From contig NZ_JAJQXX010000003.1 in the NCBI RefSeq assembly GCF_028767025.1, positions 124,001 through 188,000 on the forward strand: DNA of 64,000 nucleotides. The letters run 5' to 3'. Origin of the DNA: Blautia sp. XA-2221 (GTDB lineage: Bacteria; Bacillota; Clostridia; Lachnospirales; Lachnospiraceae). Below, piece after piece: positions 16,960 through 27,501 of the stretch. The position numbers and the translations under genes were made by a program. The notes beneath the pieces are model-generated. The model was given only the letters and a program-made list of their open reading frames with translations. It was not told the DNA's origin and searched no databases. The stretch's first letter is position 1; each line of letters opens with the position of its first letter.

Positions 16960-16989
16960 TTGATAGACATTTGATCTTGGATCTATAAT
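16960..16989 (+). promoter_or_regulatory. Promoter of the XRE regulator
   Basis: TTGATA, 18 bases, TATAAT, 28 bases before the start codon. Confidence 0.7.
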
Positions 16990-17017
16990 AATGGGCACCG
17001 AAAGGAGCAATACGAAA

Positions 17018-17425
17018 ATGGAAATAGGTAAAAAACTGAAAAATGCAAGAGTTCAGTCCGGGATGACACAGGAAAATGTTGCAGAAAAAATTAATGTATC
17101 AAGGCAGACAATTTCAAATTGGGAAAATGAAAAATCCTATCCGGACATTATCAGCGTGATAGCGTTGAGTGATCTATATTCTATAAGCCTTGACGTATTG
17201 TTGAAGGGTGATGAAAAAATGATAGAGCATTTAGAAGAAAGCACAAATGTTGTAAAAAGTAATCAGAAAATGACAGGCGCTGTTATTGCTAATGTCATTA
17301 TTGTAGCGTTGCTGATAACATTAAATATGTTTATTCCGAATAACCGTTATTTTCTGGTGGGAATATTTTGTCTTATGGTTATCAGTTCATCAGTATTGCT
17401 ATATCAGATTATAAAAAGATTTTAG
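17018..17425 (+). CDS. XRE-family transcriptional regulator with C-terminal membrane helices
   Basis: 135 residues from the ATG at 17018 (AAAGGAG 10 bases upstream; an earlier in-frame ATG at 16991 precedes the ribosome site). An HTH_3 domain spans about 4-60 with the recognition region VSRQTISNWENEKSYPD. Two hydrophobic helices follow (about 88-107 and 112-130), giving a membrane-tethered DNA-binding protein. The next gene, a small membrane protein, starts 18 bases after the stop, so the pair likely forms one unit; such pairs often respond to envelope or drug stress. Base composition is more AT-rich than the neighbours. Target genes unknown; autoregulation is plausible. Confidence 0.88.
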   Translation: MEIGKKLKNARVQSGMTQENVAEKINVSRQTISNWENEKSYPDIISVIALSDLYSISLDVLLKGDEKMIEHLEESTNVVKSNQKMTGAVIANVIIVALLITLNMFIPNNRYFLVGIFCLMVISSSVLLYQIIKRF

Positions 17426-17443
17426 GAAAGGGAGTAGGATATT

Positions 17444-17770
17444 ATGGACTTTACTACAGTTTTAGCAGTGATTTGTGGAGCAGTTGCCTTTTCGGGAGCA
17501 TTATGTGTTGTATTTCAGATTTATTATATGACTGTAATAGATGCGTCTGCCAGAAAATTAAAACATCCGAAATTTTGGGGTTTTCTTACAATGAGTGGAA
17601 ATAATTCAGGCGGTCTTATTATGTATTTGATCGGAAGAAGAAAATATCCCATTATAAATATAAGTGAAAGTGAGAAAAAAGAACTGGAAAGGCGAAAAAA
17701 AGCAGTGGGTGTGGGACTGCTGTTCCTGGTTACGGGGATCATTGGTATGGTATGTGCGATTTTATTATAA
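17444..17770 (+). CDS. Small membrane protein
   Basis: 108 residues with an N-terminal hydrophobic helix (about 5-30), a conserved-looking polar centre (HPKFWGFLTMSGNNSGGL), a basic amphipathic stretch and a C-terminal helix (about 87-107). Preceded by GGGAGTAGG. I do not recognise the family. Its place directly behind a membrane-tethered XRE regulator suggests that it is the partner or target of that regulator. Confidence 0.75.
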   Translation: MDFTTVLAVICGAVAFSGALCVVFQIYYMTVIDASARKLKHPKFWGFLTMSGNNSGGLIMYLIGRRKYPIINISESEKKELERRKKAVGVGLLFLVTGIIGMVCAILL

Positions 17771-17878
17771 TACAATAAAAATGAGTGTATAGTTATACTT
17801 TTAATTTGTAAAAAGCAGCACAGGGAATAATCAGAATTTTTTTCAGTAGAACATAATTTTTTTCAGCCTCTCTTTGTG

Positions 17879-17907
17879 TTGAAAAAGAAATTTTCTTGTG
17901 ATATAAT
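17879..17907 (+). promoter_or_regulatory. Promoter of carAB
   Basis: TTGAAA, 17 bases, TATAAT, 39 bases before the carA ATG. I see no PyrR-type attenuator or terminator in the short leader. Confidence 0.85.
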
Positions 17908-17946
17908 CTTGAAGATTTAGGATAAAACAAGAGAAAGGGAGATTGT

Positions 17947-19023
17947 ATGAAAGCATTTCTGATATTAGAAGACGGCCATGTGTTTACAGGAACCAGTATT
18001 GGCGCAGCCAGAGAAGTAATCAGTGAGATCGTTTTTAACACATCTATGACCGGATATCTGGAAGTGATGACTGATCCGTCTTATGCTGGACAGGCTGTTT
18101 GTATGACCTATCCGCTGATTGGTAATTATGGAATTTGTTATGAGGATCAGGAGTCCAGGAAACCGTGGATAGATGCATTTATTGTTCGTGAATTATCCCG
18201 TATCCCCAGCAACTTCAGAAGCGTTGATACCATTCAGCATTTTCTGGAAAAACATGATATTCCGGGAATTGCGGGCATTGACACAAGAGCCCTGACAAAA
18301 ATTCTTCGTGAAAAAGGTACCATGAATGGTATGATCACAGTTGATGAAAACTATGATTTAGATGCAATTATTCCCCGTTTAAAAGCATATACAACTGGAA
18401 AAGTAGTGGAAAAGGTTACCTGCCATGAAAAAGAGGTTCTGGAAGGCAAAGGACCGAAGGTGGCTCTGATGGATTTTGGAGCAAAACGGAACATTGCCTG
18501 TTCTCTTAATGAGAGAGGCTGTCAGGTAACAATCTACCCGGCTCTGACACCGGCAGAGGAAATTTTAAAAGATAATCCGGACGGAATCATGCTCAGCAAC
18601 GGACCTGGGGATCCTAAGGAATGTACTTCTATTATAGAAGAAATCCGCAAGTTATATGAATCTGATGTTCCGATTTTTGCAATCTGCCTGGGTCATCAGC
18701 TTATGGCGCTTGCAACAGGCGGAGACACTCATAAGATGAAATACGGACACAGAGGCGGAAATCATCCTGTGAAGGATCTTGCAACAGGAAGAGTTTATAT
18801 TTCTTCTCAGAATCACGGATATGTGGTGGATGCAGAGCAGCTTGAGGCGAAAAATATCGCAAAGCCGGCATTTGTAAATGTAAATGACGGCACCAATGAA
18901 GGTATGGCCTATGTAGGCAAAAATATCTTTACCGTGCAGTTCCATCCGGAAGCATGCCCGGGACCGCAGGATTCCAGCTACCTGTTTGACCGATTTATGG
19001 AAATGATGGGAGGAAACAGATAA
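17947..19023 (+). CDS. carA: Carbamoyl-phosphate synthase small subunit
   Basis: 358 residues, the normal length. This is the glutaminase subunit that passes ammonia to CarB for carbamoyl phosphate, used for arginine and pyrimidines. N-terminal CPSase small-chain domain (FLILEDGHVFTG start; NTSMTGYLEVMTDPSY) and a C-terminal class I glutamine amidotransferase domain with SNGPGDP, nucleophile motif FAICLGHQ and catalytic FHPEA. GAAAGGGAG precedes the ATG. The stop overlaps the carB start by one base (TAATG), giving translational coupling. No arginine or pyrimidine biosynthesis genes adjoin. Confidence 0.98.
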   Translation: MKAFLILEDGHVFTGTSIGAAREVISEIVFNTSMTGYLEVMTDPSYAGQAVCMTYPLIGNYGICYEDQESRKPWIDAFIVRELSRIPSNFRSVDTIQHFLEKHDIPGIAGIDTRALTKILREKGTMNGMITVDENYDLDAIIPRLKAYTTGKVVEKVTCHEKEVLEGKGPKVALMDFGAKRNIACSLNERGCQVTIYPALTPAEEILKDNPDGIMLSNGPGDPKECTSIIEEIRKLYESDVPIFAICLGHQLMALATGGDTHKMKYGHRGGNHPVKDLATGRVYISSQNHGYVVDAEQLEAKNIAKPAFVNVNDGTNEGMAYVGKNIFTVQFHPEACPGPQDSSYLFDRFMEMMGGNR

Positions 19024-22000
19024 TGCCGAGAAATAAAGATATTCATAAAGTTCTTGTGATTGGTTCCGGTCCGATTATTATCGGCCAGGCAGCAGAGTTT
19101 GACTATGCAGGTACTCAGGCATGCCGTTCTCTGAAAGAGGAGGGAATGGAAGTTGTACTTCTTAACTCCAACCCGGCAACTATCATGACAGATAAAGATA
19201 TTGCTGACCGCGTATACATTGAGCCTCTGACTGTAGAGGTGGTAGAACAGCTGATCCTGAAAGAAAAACCGGACAGTGTGCTTCCTACACTGGGAGGTCA
19301 GGCCGGTCTGAACCTTGCAATGGAGCTGGAAGAAAAAGGCTTTTTCAAGGAACACAATGTACGCCTGATCGGTACCACTGCAGAAACGATCAAAAAGGCA
19401 GAGGACCGTCAGGAATTTAAGGATACTATGGAGAAGATCGGCGAGCCGGTTGCAGCCTCCAAAGTAGTAACAACAGTTGAAGATGGTGTTGCATTTACAA
19501 AGACCATCGGATATCCGGTTGTTCTCCGTCCTGCTTATACTCTTGGGGGAAGTGGCGGCGGTATTGCCAATAACGAATATGAACTGAGAGAGATTCTTGA
19601 AAATGGTCTTCGCCTTTCCCGTGTGGGCGAGGTTCTTGTAGAGCGCTGCATTGCAGGCTGGAAAGAGATCGAGTATGAAGTAATGCGTGACAGCGCAGGA
19701 AACTGCATCACTGTCTGCAATATGGAGAACATTGACCCGGTAGGCGTTCACACAGGTGACTCTATTGTAGTTGCCCCATCTCAGACTCTCGGAGACAAAG
19801 AATACCAGATGCTTCGTACCTCTGCTCTGAATATTATTACAGAGCTGGGAATCACAGGCGGATGTAATGTTCAGTACGCTCTTCATCCGGAGAGTTTTGA
19901 ATATTGTGTTATCGAGGTAAATCCACGTGTAAGCCGTTCTTCTGCTCTTGCAAGTAAGGCTACCGGTTATCCAATCGCCAAGGTTGCGGCAAAGATCGCT
20001 CTTGGCTACACACTGGATGAGATTCCCAACGCTATTACAGGAAAAACCTATGCAAGCTTTGAGCCGATGCTGGACTACTGTGTTGTAAAGATTCCGCGTC
20101 TGCCATTTGATAAATTTATTACTGCAAAGAGAACACTGACTACTCAGATGAAAGCAACCGGAGAGGTTATGAGTATCTGCCATAACTTTGAGGGAGCTCT
20201 TATGAAAGCTATCCGTTCTCTGGAGCAGCATGTGGACAGCCTTATGTCCTATGATTTTACCGGACTTACCGAGGATCAGCTGATTGAGGAACTGGCTGTT
20301 GTAGATGACCGCCGTATCTGGAAAATTGCGGAAGCCATCAGAAGAGATATTTCCAAAGAGTATATCCACCGTATCACAAAGATTGACCGTTGGTTCATTG
20401 ACAAAATCGCAATCCTTGTTGAGATGGAGCAGGCACTGAAGACCCAGCCGCTGACAGGAGAACTTCTTCTGGAAGCAAAACGCATGGAATTCCCGGATTA
20501 TGTGATCGGAAATCTCTGCGGAAGAACAGAGGCTGAGATCAAGGCTCTCCGTGAGGGCTACAATATCCGTGCAGCCTATAAAATGGTAGATACCTGTGCA
20601 GCGGAGTTTGCGGCTGCAACACCATACTATTATTCTGTTTATGGCGGACCGGATACAGAAAACGAAGCAATTTCCACACCGGATAAGAAAAAAGTTCTTG
20701 TTCTTGGATCAGGCCCGATCCGTATCGGTCAGGGTATTGAATTTGACTTCTGTTCTGTACACTGTACCTGGGCTTTTGAAAAAGAAGGCTATGAAACAAT
20801 CATTATCAACAACAACCCTGAGACTGTCAGCACAGACTTTGATATTGCAGACAAGCTGTATTTTGAGCCTCTGACACCTGAGGATGTAGAAAATATCGTA
20901 AAAATCGAAAAACCGGACGGAGCGGTTGTTCAGTTCGGCGGACAGACTGCCATTAAGCTGACAGAAGCGCTTATGAAAATGGGCGTGAAGATTCTTGGAA
21001 CATCTGCAGAGGATGTAGATGCGGCAGAGGACCGTGAGCTCTTTGACGGCATCCTGGAGCAGTGCCAGATCCCGAGACCGAAGGGAGATACTGTATTCAC
21101 TGCAGAGGAAGCAAAAGAAGTTGCAAACAGACTGGGATATCCTGTTCTGGTACGTCCTTCCTATGTTCTTGGCGGACAGGGAATGCGTATTGCAGTCAGT
21201 GATGAAGACGTGGAAGAATACATTGGAATCATTAACCAGATCGCGCAGGATCATCCGATTCTGGTAGATAAATACCTTATGGGTAAAGAGATCGAGGTAG
21301 ACGCTGTATGTGACGGCGAGGACATTCTGATCCCTGGTATCATGGAGCATATTGAGCGTGCGGGAATCCACTCCGGTGACAGTATTTCCGTATATCCGGC
21401 ACAGACTATCAGTGAAACTGCTAAGGAAACTATTGCAGAGTACACACGCCGTCTTGCAAAAGCGCTTCATGTGGTAGGTATGATCAATATTCAGTTTATT
21501 GTATGCGGCGAAGAAGTGTATGTAATCGAGGTAAATCCACGTTCCAGCCGTACCGTGCCGTATATCAGCAAGGTAACAGGAATTCCGATCGTGCCGCTGG
21601 CAACAAAAGTGATCCTGGGATATAAACTGAAGGATCTGGGTTATGAGCCGGGACTTCAGCCGGAGGCAAAACATTTTGCCATTAAGATGCCGGTATTCTC
21701 TTTTGAAAAAATCCGTGGCGCAGACATCAGCCTTGGACCTGAGATGAAATCCACCGGAGAGTGCCTTGGTATTGCAGAAACCTTTAACGAGGCTCTTTAC
21801 AAAGCATTTATCGGAGCAGGCATCAAACTTCCGAAGCACCGCAACATGATCATCACTGTAAAAGAGGAAGATCATGAAGAGGTTGTTCCGATTGCAAGAC
21901 GTTTTGAGGCTCTTGGCTACCGTATCTATGCTACAAGAGGAACTGCAAAGGTTCTGAAAGAAAACGGAATCAAGGCAATCCGTACCAACAAACTGGAGCA

Positions 22001-22238
22001 GCCGGCGCCAAACCTTATGGACCTGATCCTGGGTCACAAGATCGACGTTGTAATTGATACTCCGCCTCAGGGTGTAGAGCATCAGAAAGACGGATTCGTA
22101 ATCCGCAGAAATGCCATTGAGACAGGCGTAAATGTACTGACCAGTCTTGATACTGCAGAGGCTCTTGTAACCAGTCTTGAAAATACAGATCTTAACAATC
22201 TGACACTGATCGATATTGCAACAATCGCAGACAGATAA
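19023..22238 (+). CDS. carB: Carbamoyl-phosphate synthase large subunit
   Basis: 1071 residues, full length. Two homologous ATP-grasp halves: the first phosphorylates bicarbonate (about 1-400), the second carbamate (about 550-930), separated by the oligomerisation region and followed by a methylglyoxal-synthase-like allosteric domain (about 930-1071) that senses effectors. Paired motifs are visible: VLVIGSGPIIIGQ and VLVLGSGPIRIGQ; GGSGGGIA and GGQGMRIA; EVNPRVSRSSALASK and EVNPRSSRTVPYISK. It starts on the last base of carA and ends before an intrinsic terminator. Confidence 0.98.
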   Translation: MPRNKDIHKVLVIGSGPIIIGQAAEFDYAGTQACRSLKEEGMEVVLLNSNPATIMTDKDIADRVYIEPLTVEVVEQLILKEKPDSVLPTLGGQAGLNLAMELEEKGFFKEHNVRLIGTTAETIKKAEDRQEFKDTMEKIGEPVAASKVVTTVEDGVAFTKTIGYPVVLRPAYTLGGSGGGIANNEYELREILENGLRLSRVGEVLVERCIAGWKEIEYEVMRDSAGNCITVCNMENIDPVGVHTGDSIVVAPSQTLGDKEYQMLRTSALNIITELGITGGCNVQYALHPESFEYCVIEVNPRVSRSSALASKATGYPIAKVAAKIALGYTLDEIPNAITGKTYASFEPMLDYCVVKIPRLPFDKFITAKRTLTTQMKATGEVMSICHNFEGALMKAIRSLEQHVDSLMSYDFTGLTEDQLIEELAVVDDRRIWKIAEAIRRDISKEYIHRITKIDRWFIDKIAILVEMEQALKTQPLTGELLLEAKRMEFPDYVIGNLCGRTEAEIKALREGYNIRAAYKMVDTCAAEFAAATPYYYSVYGGPDTENEAISTPDKKKVLVLGSGPIRIGQGIEFDFCSVHCTWAFEKEGYETIIINNNPETVSTDFDIADKLYFEPLTPEDVENIVKIEKPDGAVVQFGGQTAIKLTEALMKMGVKILGTSAEDVDAAEDRELFDGILEQCQIPRPKGDTVFTAEEAKEVANRLGYPVLVRPSYVLGGQGMRIAVSDEDVEEYIGIINQIAQDHPILVDKYLMGKEIEVDAVCDGEDILIPGIMEHIERAGIHSGDSISVYPAQTISETAKETIAEYTRRLAKALHVVGMINIQFIVCGEEVYVIEVNPRSSRTVPYISKVTGIPIVPLATKVILGYKLKDLGYEPGLQPEAKHFAIKMPVFSFEKIRGADISLGPEMKSTGECLGIAETFNEALYKAFIGAGIKLPKHRNMIITVKEEDHEEVVPIARRFEALGYRIYATRGTAKVLKENGIKAIRTNKLEQPAPNLMDLILGHKIDVVIDTPPQGVEHQKDGFVIRRNAIETGVNVLTSLDTAEALVTSLENTDLNNLTLIDIATIADR

Positions 22239-22250
22239 AAACAAATATGA

Positions 22251-22280
22251 ACCGGAGAGGCGCAGGCTTCTCCGGTTTTT
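22251..22280 (+). terminator. Intrinsic terminator of carAB
   Basis: ACCGGAGA pairs with TCTCCGGT, followed by TTTTT. Confidence 0.9.
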
Positions 22281-22340
22281 GGCTTTTTGGGATCACTTGC
22301 GTCTGTTATCTTGCAGAATATTGCATATGAACAGTGACTC

Positions 22341-22376
22341 TTTGTTCTTTTATGAGAACAAAAACTGTGTTATACT
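22341..22376 (+). promoter_or_regulatory. uppP promoter region with 8-bp inverted repeat
   Basis: TTTGTTCT and AGAACAAA form a perfect inverted repeat with a 6-base centre (22341-22362). TATACT at 22371-22376 is a good -10, which places the repeat over the -35 region, a typical repressor site. No good -35 hexamer is seen. Confidence 0.5.
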
Positions 22377-22452
22377 TACAGCAGGGCAGAAAATTTCTTT
22401 GTTATAAAGAAGGAAAATCCCCGGCATAAAATAAAAATGAAAGGAAGAAAGA

Positions 22453-23355
22453 ATGGATATTATTGAATTTTTAAAAGCCGTGTTTCTGGGTATTGTGGAA
22501 GGCATTACGGAATGGCTTCCTATCAGCAGTACCGGACATATGATTCTGGTGGATGAATTTATTAAACTTAATGTGACTCCGGAGTTTAAAGAATTCTTTC
22601 TGGTGGTGATCCAGCTTGGCGCGATCCTGGCAGTGGTGGTGCTGTACTGGAGCAAGCTGTGGCCTTTTTATATCAGAGAGATTCCAAAGAAACAAAGGGC
22701 GATTATAGCAAAACAGCCGGCTGTAGCAAGAGGCATCATGATTTTTGTGGAGCGATTTTGCGACAAGGATAAATGGATGCTGTGGTTTAAGATCCTTGTG
22801 GCATGTATTCCCACCATTGTAATCGCATTGCCGTTTAACGACATCATTGAGGAAAAATTTAACAATTACGTGGTTGTTTCCATTGCTCTGATCGTTTATG
22901 GTGTGATTTTTATCTTTATAGAAAATTACAACAAAAAACGAAAAGCGACCTGCAGATCTCTTCAGACCATGAGCTTTAAAACTGCTTTTCTGATCGGTCT
23001 TTTCCAGGTTTTGTCTGTAATTCCAGGAACTTCACGCTCCGGTTCTACGATCATTGGCGGTATTCTGGTTGGAACTTCAAGAACGGTAGCGGCTGAATTT
23101 ACATTTTTCCTGGCAATTCCAGTTATGGTTGGCGCCAGCCTTCTGAAACTGGTAAAATTCGGATTTGCTTTTACTGCCGGAGAAGTTCTGATTCTTATTA
23201 CAGGCGTTCTGGTTGCGTTTATTGTATCCATACTGGCGATCAAGTTCCTGATGGGATATATTAAAAAGCATGACTTTAAAGCGTTTGGATGGTACAGAAT
23301 CGTATTGGGTGTTCTTGTGCTTGGATATTTTATCGGAAAGAATGTAATTGGATAA
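22453..23355 (+). CDS. uppP: Undecaprenyl-diphosphatase (BacA/UppP)
   Basis: 300 residues, polytopic. Recycles undecaprenyl diphosphate to the monophosphate, the carrier for peptidoglycan and surface glycans; also gives bacitracin resistance. Signature motifs: [14 protein letters not shown] (about residues 17-30) and PGTSRSGST (about 195-203), both at the catalytic site. A stretch at about 78-105 ([16 protein letters not shown]) is longer than in many relatives. AAAGGAAGAAAG precedes the ATG. A possible operator overlaps its promoter. Functionally linked to the glycan genes at 3.8-10.7 kb, though in a separate unit. Confidence 0.96.
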   Translation: MDIIEFLKAVFLGIVEGITEWLPISSTGHMILVDEFIKLNVTPEFKEFFLVVIQLGAILAVVVLYWSKLWPFYIREIPKKQRAIIAKQPAVARGIMIFVERFCDKDKWMLWFKILVACIPTIVIALPFNDIIEEKFNNYVVVSIALIVYGVIFIFIENYNKKRKATCRSLQTMSFKTAFLIGLFQVLSVIPGTSRSGSTIIGGILVGTSRTVAAEFTFFLAIPVMVGASLLKLVKFGFAFTAGEVLILITGVLVAFIVSILAIKFLMGYIKKHDFKAFGWYRIVLGVLVLGYFIGKNVIG

Positions 23356-24951
<1,596 letters not shown>

Positions 24952-24962
24952 ATATTTTGTTT

Positions 24963-24982
24963 GGATTCATATTTATGAATCC
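24963..24982. repeat. Perfect 9-bp inverted repeat
   Basis: GGATTCATA-TT-TATGAATCC between glpK and the lipoprotein gene. Its 3' arm abuts the GGAAAGGA ribosome site, so it may be a translation-control hairpin or an operator. No T run follows. Confidence 0.5.
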
Positions 24983-25002
24983 GGAAAGGATGGTAGATTC
25001 AA

Positions 25003-25950
25003 GTGAAAAAATCCAGAAAAATAGTATTTGCAGTCAGTACAGCAATGGCATTGACACTTGCAGGATGCGGTTCAGATAAAAAAGTGGAGGAGGTTGTTCC
25101 TACAGTGGCTCCCACAGCTACTCCCACACTGCCTCCGGCAACAGCCACACCGGCGCCTACTTCCACACCGGCGCCACGCAAGATTGGTGAAAAAACCTCT
25201 CAGTCAAAATTTATTTATCTTACAAACAGTTTGAAAACAGATGTAAGAGAACTGTATCTTATGGTTTCCGGCGGAGAGGACTGGGGAGAGAATCTGGTTC
25301 CAAGAGAATTTGCAATAAAAGCCTCCGATCAGGTTCAGATGTTTTATACCCCGGAATCTGTACAGACTTCTGCAGAAGATGAGAGTTCCGAAGACGTCGG
25401 CGCTCCTTCCGGTGCGTTGTATGACATGAAGCTTGTAACCGCAGATGGAAATACTTATGAAATTTACAGTATTGAGCTTAGCGATATGGAAAAAGCGTCA
25501 CTGACACTGGATGAGGACACATCAACCGCATATCTTCGCTATATGAGTCTTTCAGAGAAAAAAGAAAAAGATACAAAGGAAAATTCTCAGCAGACCGGTT
25601 ACGGTGATGATGAAAGCTATAATGACAGTTATTCCGATGATGGAACTTCAGAAGATGGAAGCTCGGATGACGGGAATTATGGTAATGGAAGTTCAGACGA
25701 TGGCAGTTCGGATGACGGGAATTATGATGATGGAAGTTCTGACGACGGAAGTTCCGATAGCGGAAACTCGGATGATGGAAGTTCGGATAGCGGAAACTCA
25801 GATAGTGGAAACTCTGATGATGGAAGTTCAGATGACGGAAGTTCAGATGCCGGAAATTCTGATGATGGAGGTTCAGACAGCGGAAGCGGCGATGATTATG
25901 TAGATGCCGGAGATGGCTCTGATGACGGCTACTATGATACCGAAGAATAA
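25003..25950 (+). CDS. Lipoprotein with Ser/Asp/Gly-rich tail
   Basis: 315 residues starting at GTG 25003, with AAAGGATGG upstream. A lipobox LAGC (Cys22) gives membrane anchoring outside the cell. A Pro/Thr/Ala linker with repeated PTATP and PAPTSTPAP units (about 33-60) spans the wall. A globular domain (about 62-195) contains FIYLTNSLKTDVRELYLM and a DDVGAP-like acidic loop; I do not recognise it. From about 200 the chain is repeats of SSDDGS, NSDDG and DSGN, strongly acidic. The spacing from glpK (51 bases) suggests possible co-transcription. Function unknown; surface exposure is well supported. Confidence 0.85.
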   Translation: MKKSRKIVFAVSTAMALTLAGCGSDKKVEEVVPTVAPTATPTLPPATATPAPTSTPAPRKIGEKTSQSKFIYLTNSLKTDVRELYLMVSGGEDWGENLVPREFAIKASDQVQMFYTPESVQTSAEDESSEDVGAPSGALYDMKLVTADGNTYEIYSIELSDMEKASLTLDEDTSTAYLRYMSLSEKKEKDTKENSQQTGYGDDESYNDSYSDDGTSEDGSSDDGNYGNGSSDDGSSDDGNYDDGSSDDGSSDSGNSDDGSSDSGNSDSGNSDDGSSDDGSSDAGNSDDGGSDSGSGDDYVDAGDGSDDGYYDTEE

Positions 25951-25960
25951 TACAAGTGTA

Positions 25961-26002
25961 AAACCCAAAAACGCTCACCTGGTGGTGGGCGTTTTTGGGT
26001 TT
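25961..26002. terminator. Bidirectional intrinsic terminator
   Basis: AAACCCAAAAACGC and GCGTTTTTGGGTTT with TCACC/GGTGG inside. It closes the lipoprotein gene and can also stop the convergent molybdate regulator unit. Confidence 0.85.
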
Positions 26003-26081
26003 ACAGGGATTGATATGATGTTTTCCGGAACGGTAAAACCGCCCTTATCCCTCAAGGTTGAGAGGCAGGGGCAGTTCCCTT

Positions 26082-27008
26082 TTATAAATACAAAATTTCT
26101 CCGGTTCGGGATGTATCGCTGCCGTTTTGGAGATGCAGAGCAGTTTTAAATTCTGAAGAACGGATAATTTCTGCGAGAGCTGAAAAACCAGGTCGGTTCA
26201 GGGATTCTGTTTCCATCACAAGAAACATGGGAAGCTTCATCAGAGGAATAAACTCCAGTTCTTTTGATTTGAATACAACAGATTCCGCGCCTACGGCAGC
26301 ATCTGCCTGAGCATTTAGCACAGCATTTGCTGTGGAAAGGTCAGAAACCAGTTCTCTCTGATAGCCATTGATCTCAGAGGGAGAAACAGATGCTTCTTTC
26401 AAAAGAAGATCCAGATACATTCGACCGGTACTGCCTTTTTCTCTGTTTGCCAGAGTAACATCGGAGCGTTTCAGATCGCTGACGGACAGTATATTTTTGG
26501 GATTTCCTTTTTGGACATAAAATCCCAGATCATATTCATAAAGAACAAAAGCCGCAACGGACATACCGGGAAGCAGAGCAGGGATATGCTCAGGAAGAAT
26601 ACCGGCAGTGGTTGCATGGACTTTTTTAAAATAAAGAGAATACAGTCCGTTATAAGTATTCAGGTGTGAATGAAGTACAGGAAGTCCATTGGGATGAATA
26701 GCCATCTGGTTGATCAGATACTCCAGAGCGGGAGAAGCCTGTCCGCTGATAATAAGACCATTGGAATATAGAAGATAGTCTCTTTTCAGAAGAGAGCTTT
26801 CCGGCTGGAAATCGGGAAATGGCAAAGGAGCTTCAGAGTCAGAGGAATCCCCGCCCTGAAGATATCGATTCAACTGTTCTTCGCTGATCCGAAGCTGCTT
26901 GCCTATTTTGGAAGATTCCAGTTCTCCACGTTTGATAAGTTCGTAGACCGTAGTTTTTTTTATTTTCAGTTTGTCTGCGATTTCCTGGGCAGTGTAAAGT
27001 TTATTCAT
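26082..27008 (-). CDS. Molybdate-type regulator: excisionase-like HTH fused to periplasmic-binding-like domain
   Basis: 308 residues from ATG 27008, which overlaps the end of the Mop gene. The N-terminus (1-55) is a MerR/excisionase-like helix-turn-helix: YTAQEIADKLKIKKTTVYEL and GELESSKIGKQLRISEE. Residues about 80-300 form a PBP-like domain of the molybdate-binding kind (TLANREKGSTGRMYLDLLL; LNAQADAAVGAESV). Proteins of this layout sit beside mod operons and are thought to sense molybdate or tungstate directly. It is divergent from modA with candidate operators between. Repressor or activator role cannot be read. Confidence 0.85.
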   Translation of the reverse strand: MNKLYTAQEIADKLKIKKTTVYELIKRGELESSKIGKQLRISEEQLNRYLQGGDSSDSEAPLPFPDFQPESSLLKRDYLLYSNGLIISGQASPALEYLINQMAIHPNGLPVLHSHLNTYNGLYSLYFKKVHATTAGILPEHIPALLPGMSVAAFVLYEYDLGFYVQKGNPKNILSVSDLKRSDVTLANREKGSTGRMYLDLLLKEASVSPSEINGYQRELVSDLSTANAVLNAQADAAVGAESVVFKSKELEFIPLMKLPMFLVMETESLNRPGFSALAEIIRSSEFKTALHLQNGSDTSRTGEILYL

Positions 27009-27213
27009 CAATACCTACCATAACATTTGTAGCCTTGATGACAGCATAGGCATCAGAACCAACTTCCAGACCAAGTTCTTCTACAGCTGCACAGGAAATG
27101 GTGGCAACAATAATATTTCCTCCTCCGATATCAATAGAAACGATGGAATTTACAGCTCCTTTGTTAATGCTGACAACTTTTCCTTTTAACTGATTTCTTG
27201 CGCTTAATTTCAT
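27001..27213 (-). CDS. Molybdopterin-binding (Mop/TOBE) protein
   Basis: 70 residues from ATG 27213, set by AAAGGAG 7 bases upstream. One Mop domain: SARNQLKGKVVSINKGAVNS and ITGGG-like DIGGGNIIVATIS, ending KATNVMVGIDE. Mop proteins bind molybdate or tungstate oxyanions as oligomers and act as storage or buffers in the cytoplasm. The stop overlaps the regulator's start (GATGAATAA), so the two are translationally coupled and transcribed away from modA. Confidence 0.92.
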   Translation of the reverse strand: MKLSARNQLKGKVVSINKGAVNSIVSIDIGGGNIIVATISCAAVEELGLEVGSDAYAVIKATNVMVGIDE

Positions 27214-27268
27214 GATGATTTCTCCTTTATACATTATTGTAAAATTATTGGTAGCTGTTATTTCTGTT

Positions 27269-27392
27269 ACTGCTTACAGTGTCTGCCACAATATCAAAAA
27301 TGACTTTGAGGCATTTGCTTTGTATATATCGGGATTTTGCCGATCGTATCAAAACACCTTATGGGATCATGCTGCATGAACAGTAACACTGT
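27269..27392. promoter_or_regulatory. Candidate operators in the mop-modA intergenic region
   Basis: ACTG-CTTA-CAGT at 27269-27280 and ACAGT-AAC-ACTGT at 27380-27392 are related inverted repeats in the 288-base divergent region. They are good candidates for binding by the HTH-PBP regulator. No other feature is seen here. Confidence 0.4.
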
Positions 27393-27424
27393 ACTATTGA
27401 TTACTATAACACAGCGGAAATAAA

Positions 27425-27453
27425 TTGACAATAACAGTATTCTGATATAAAAT
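27425..27453 (+). promoter_or_regulatory. Promoter of modA
   Basis: TTGACA, 17 bases, TAAAAT; 48 bases before the ATG. Confidence 0.8.
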
Positions 27454-27501
27454 GAATGAAACAGAACTAAAATAAACTAAAGTGAATAAAGGAGACGGGA
27501 A

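Noticed and set aside
20709-22244. Long open frame antisense to carB
   Set aside because: No motif or ribosome site; explained by codon use of carB. The similar frame at 18978-20369 was rejected for the same reason.
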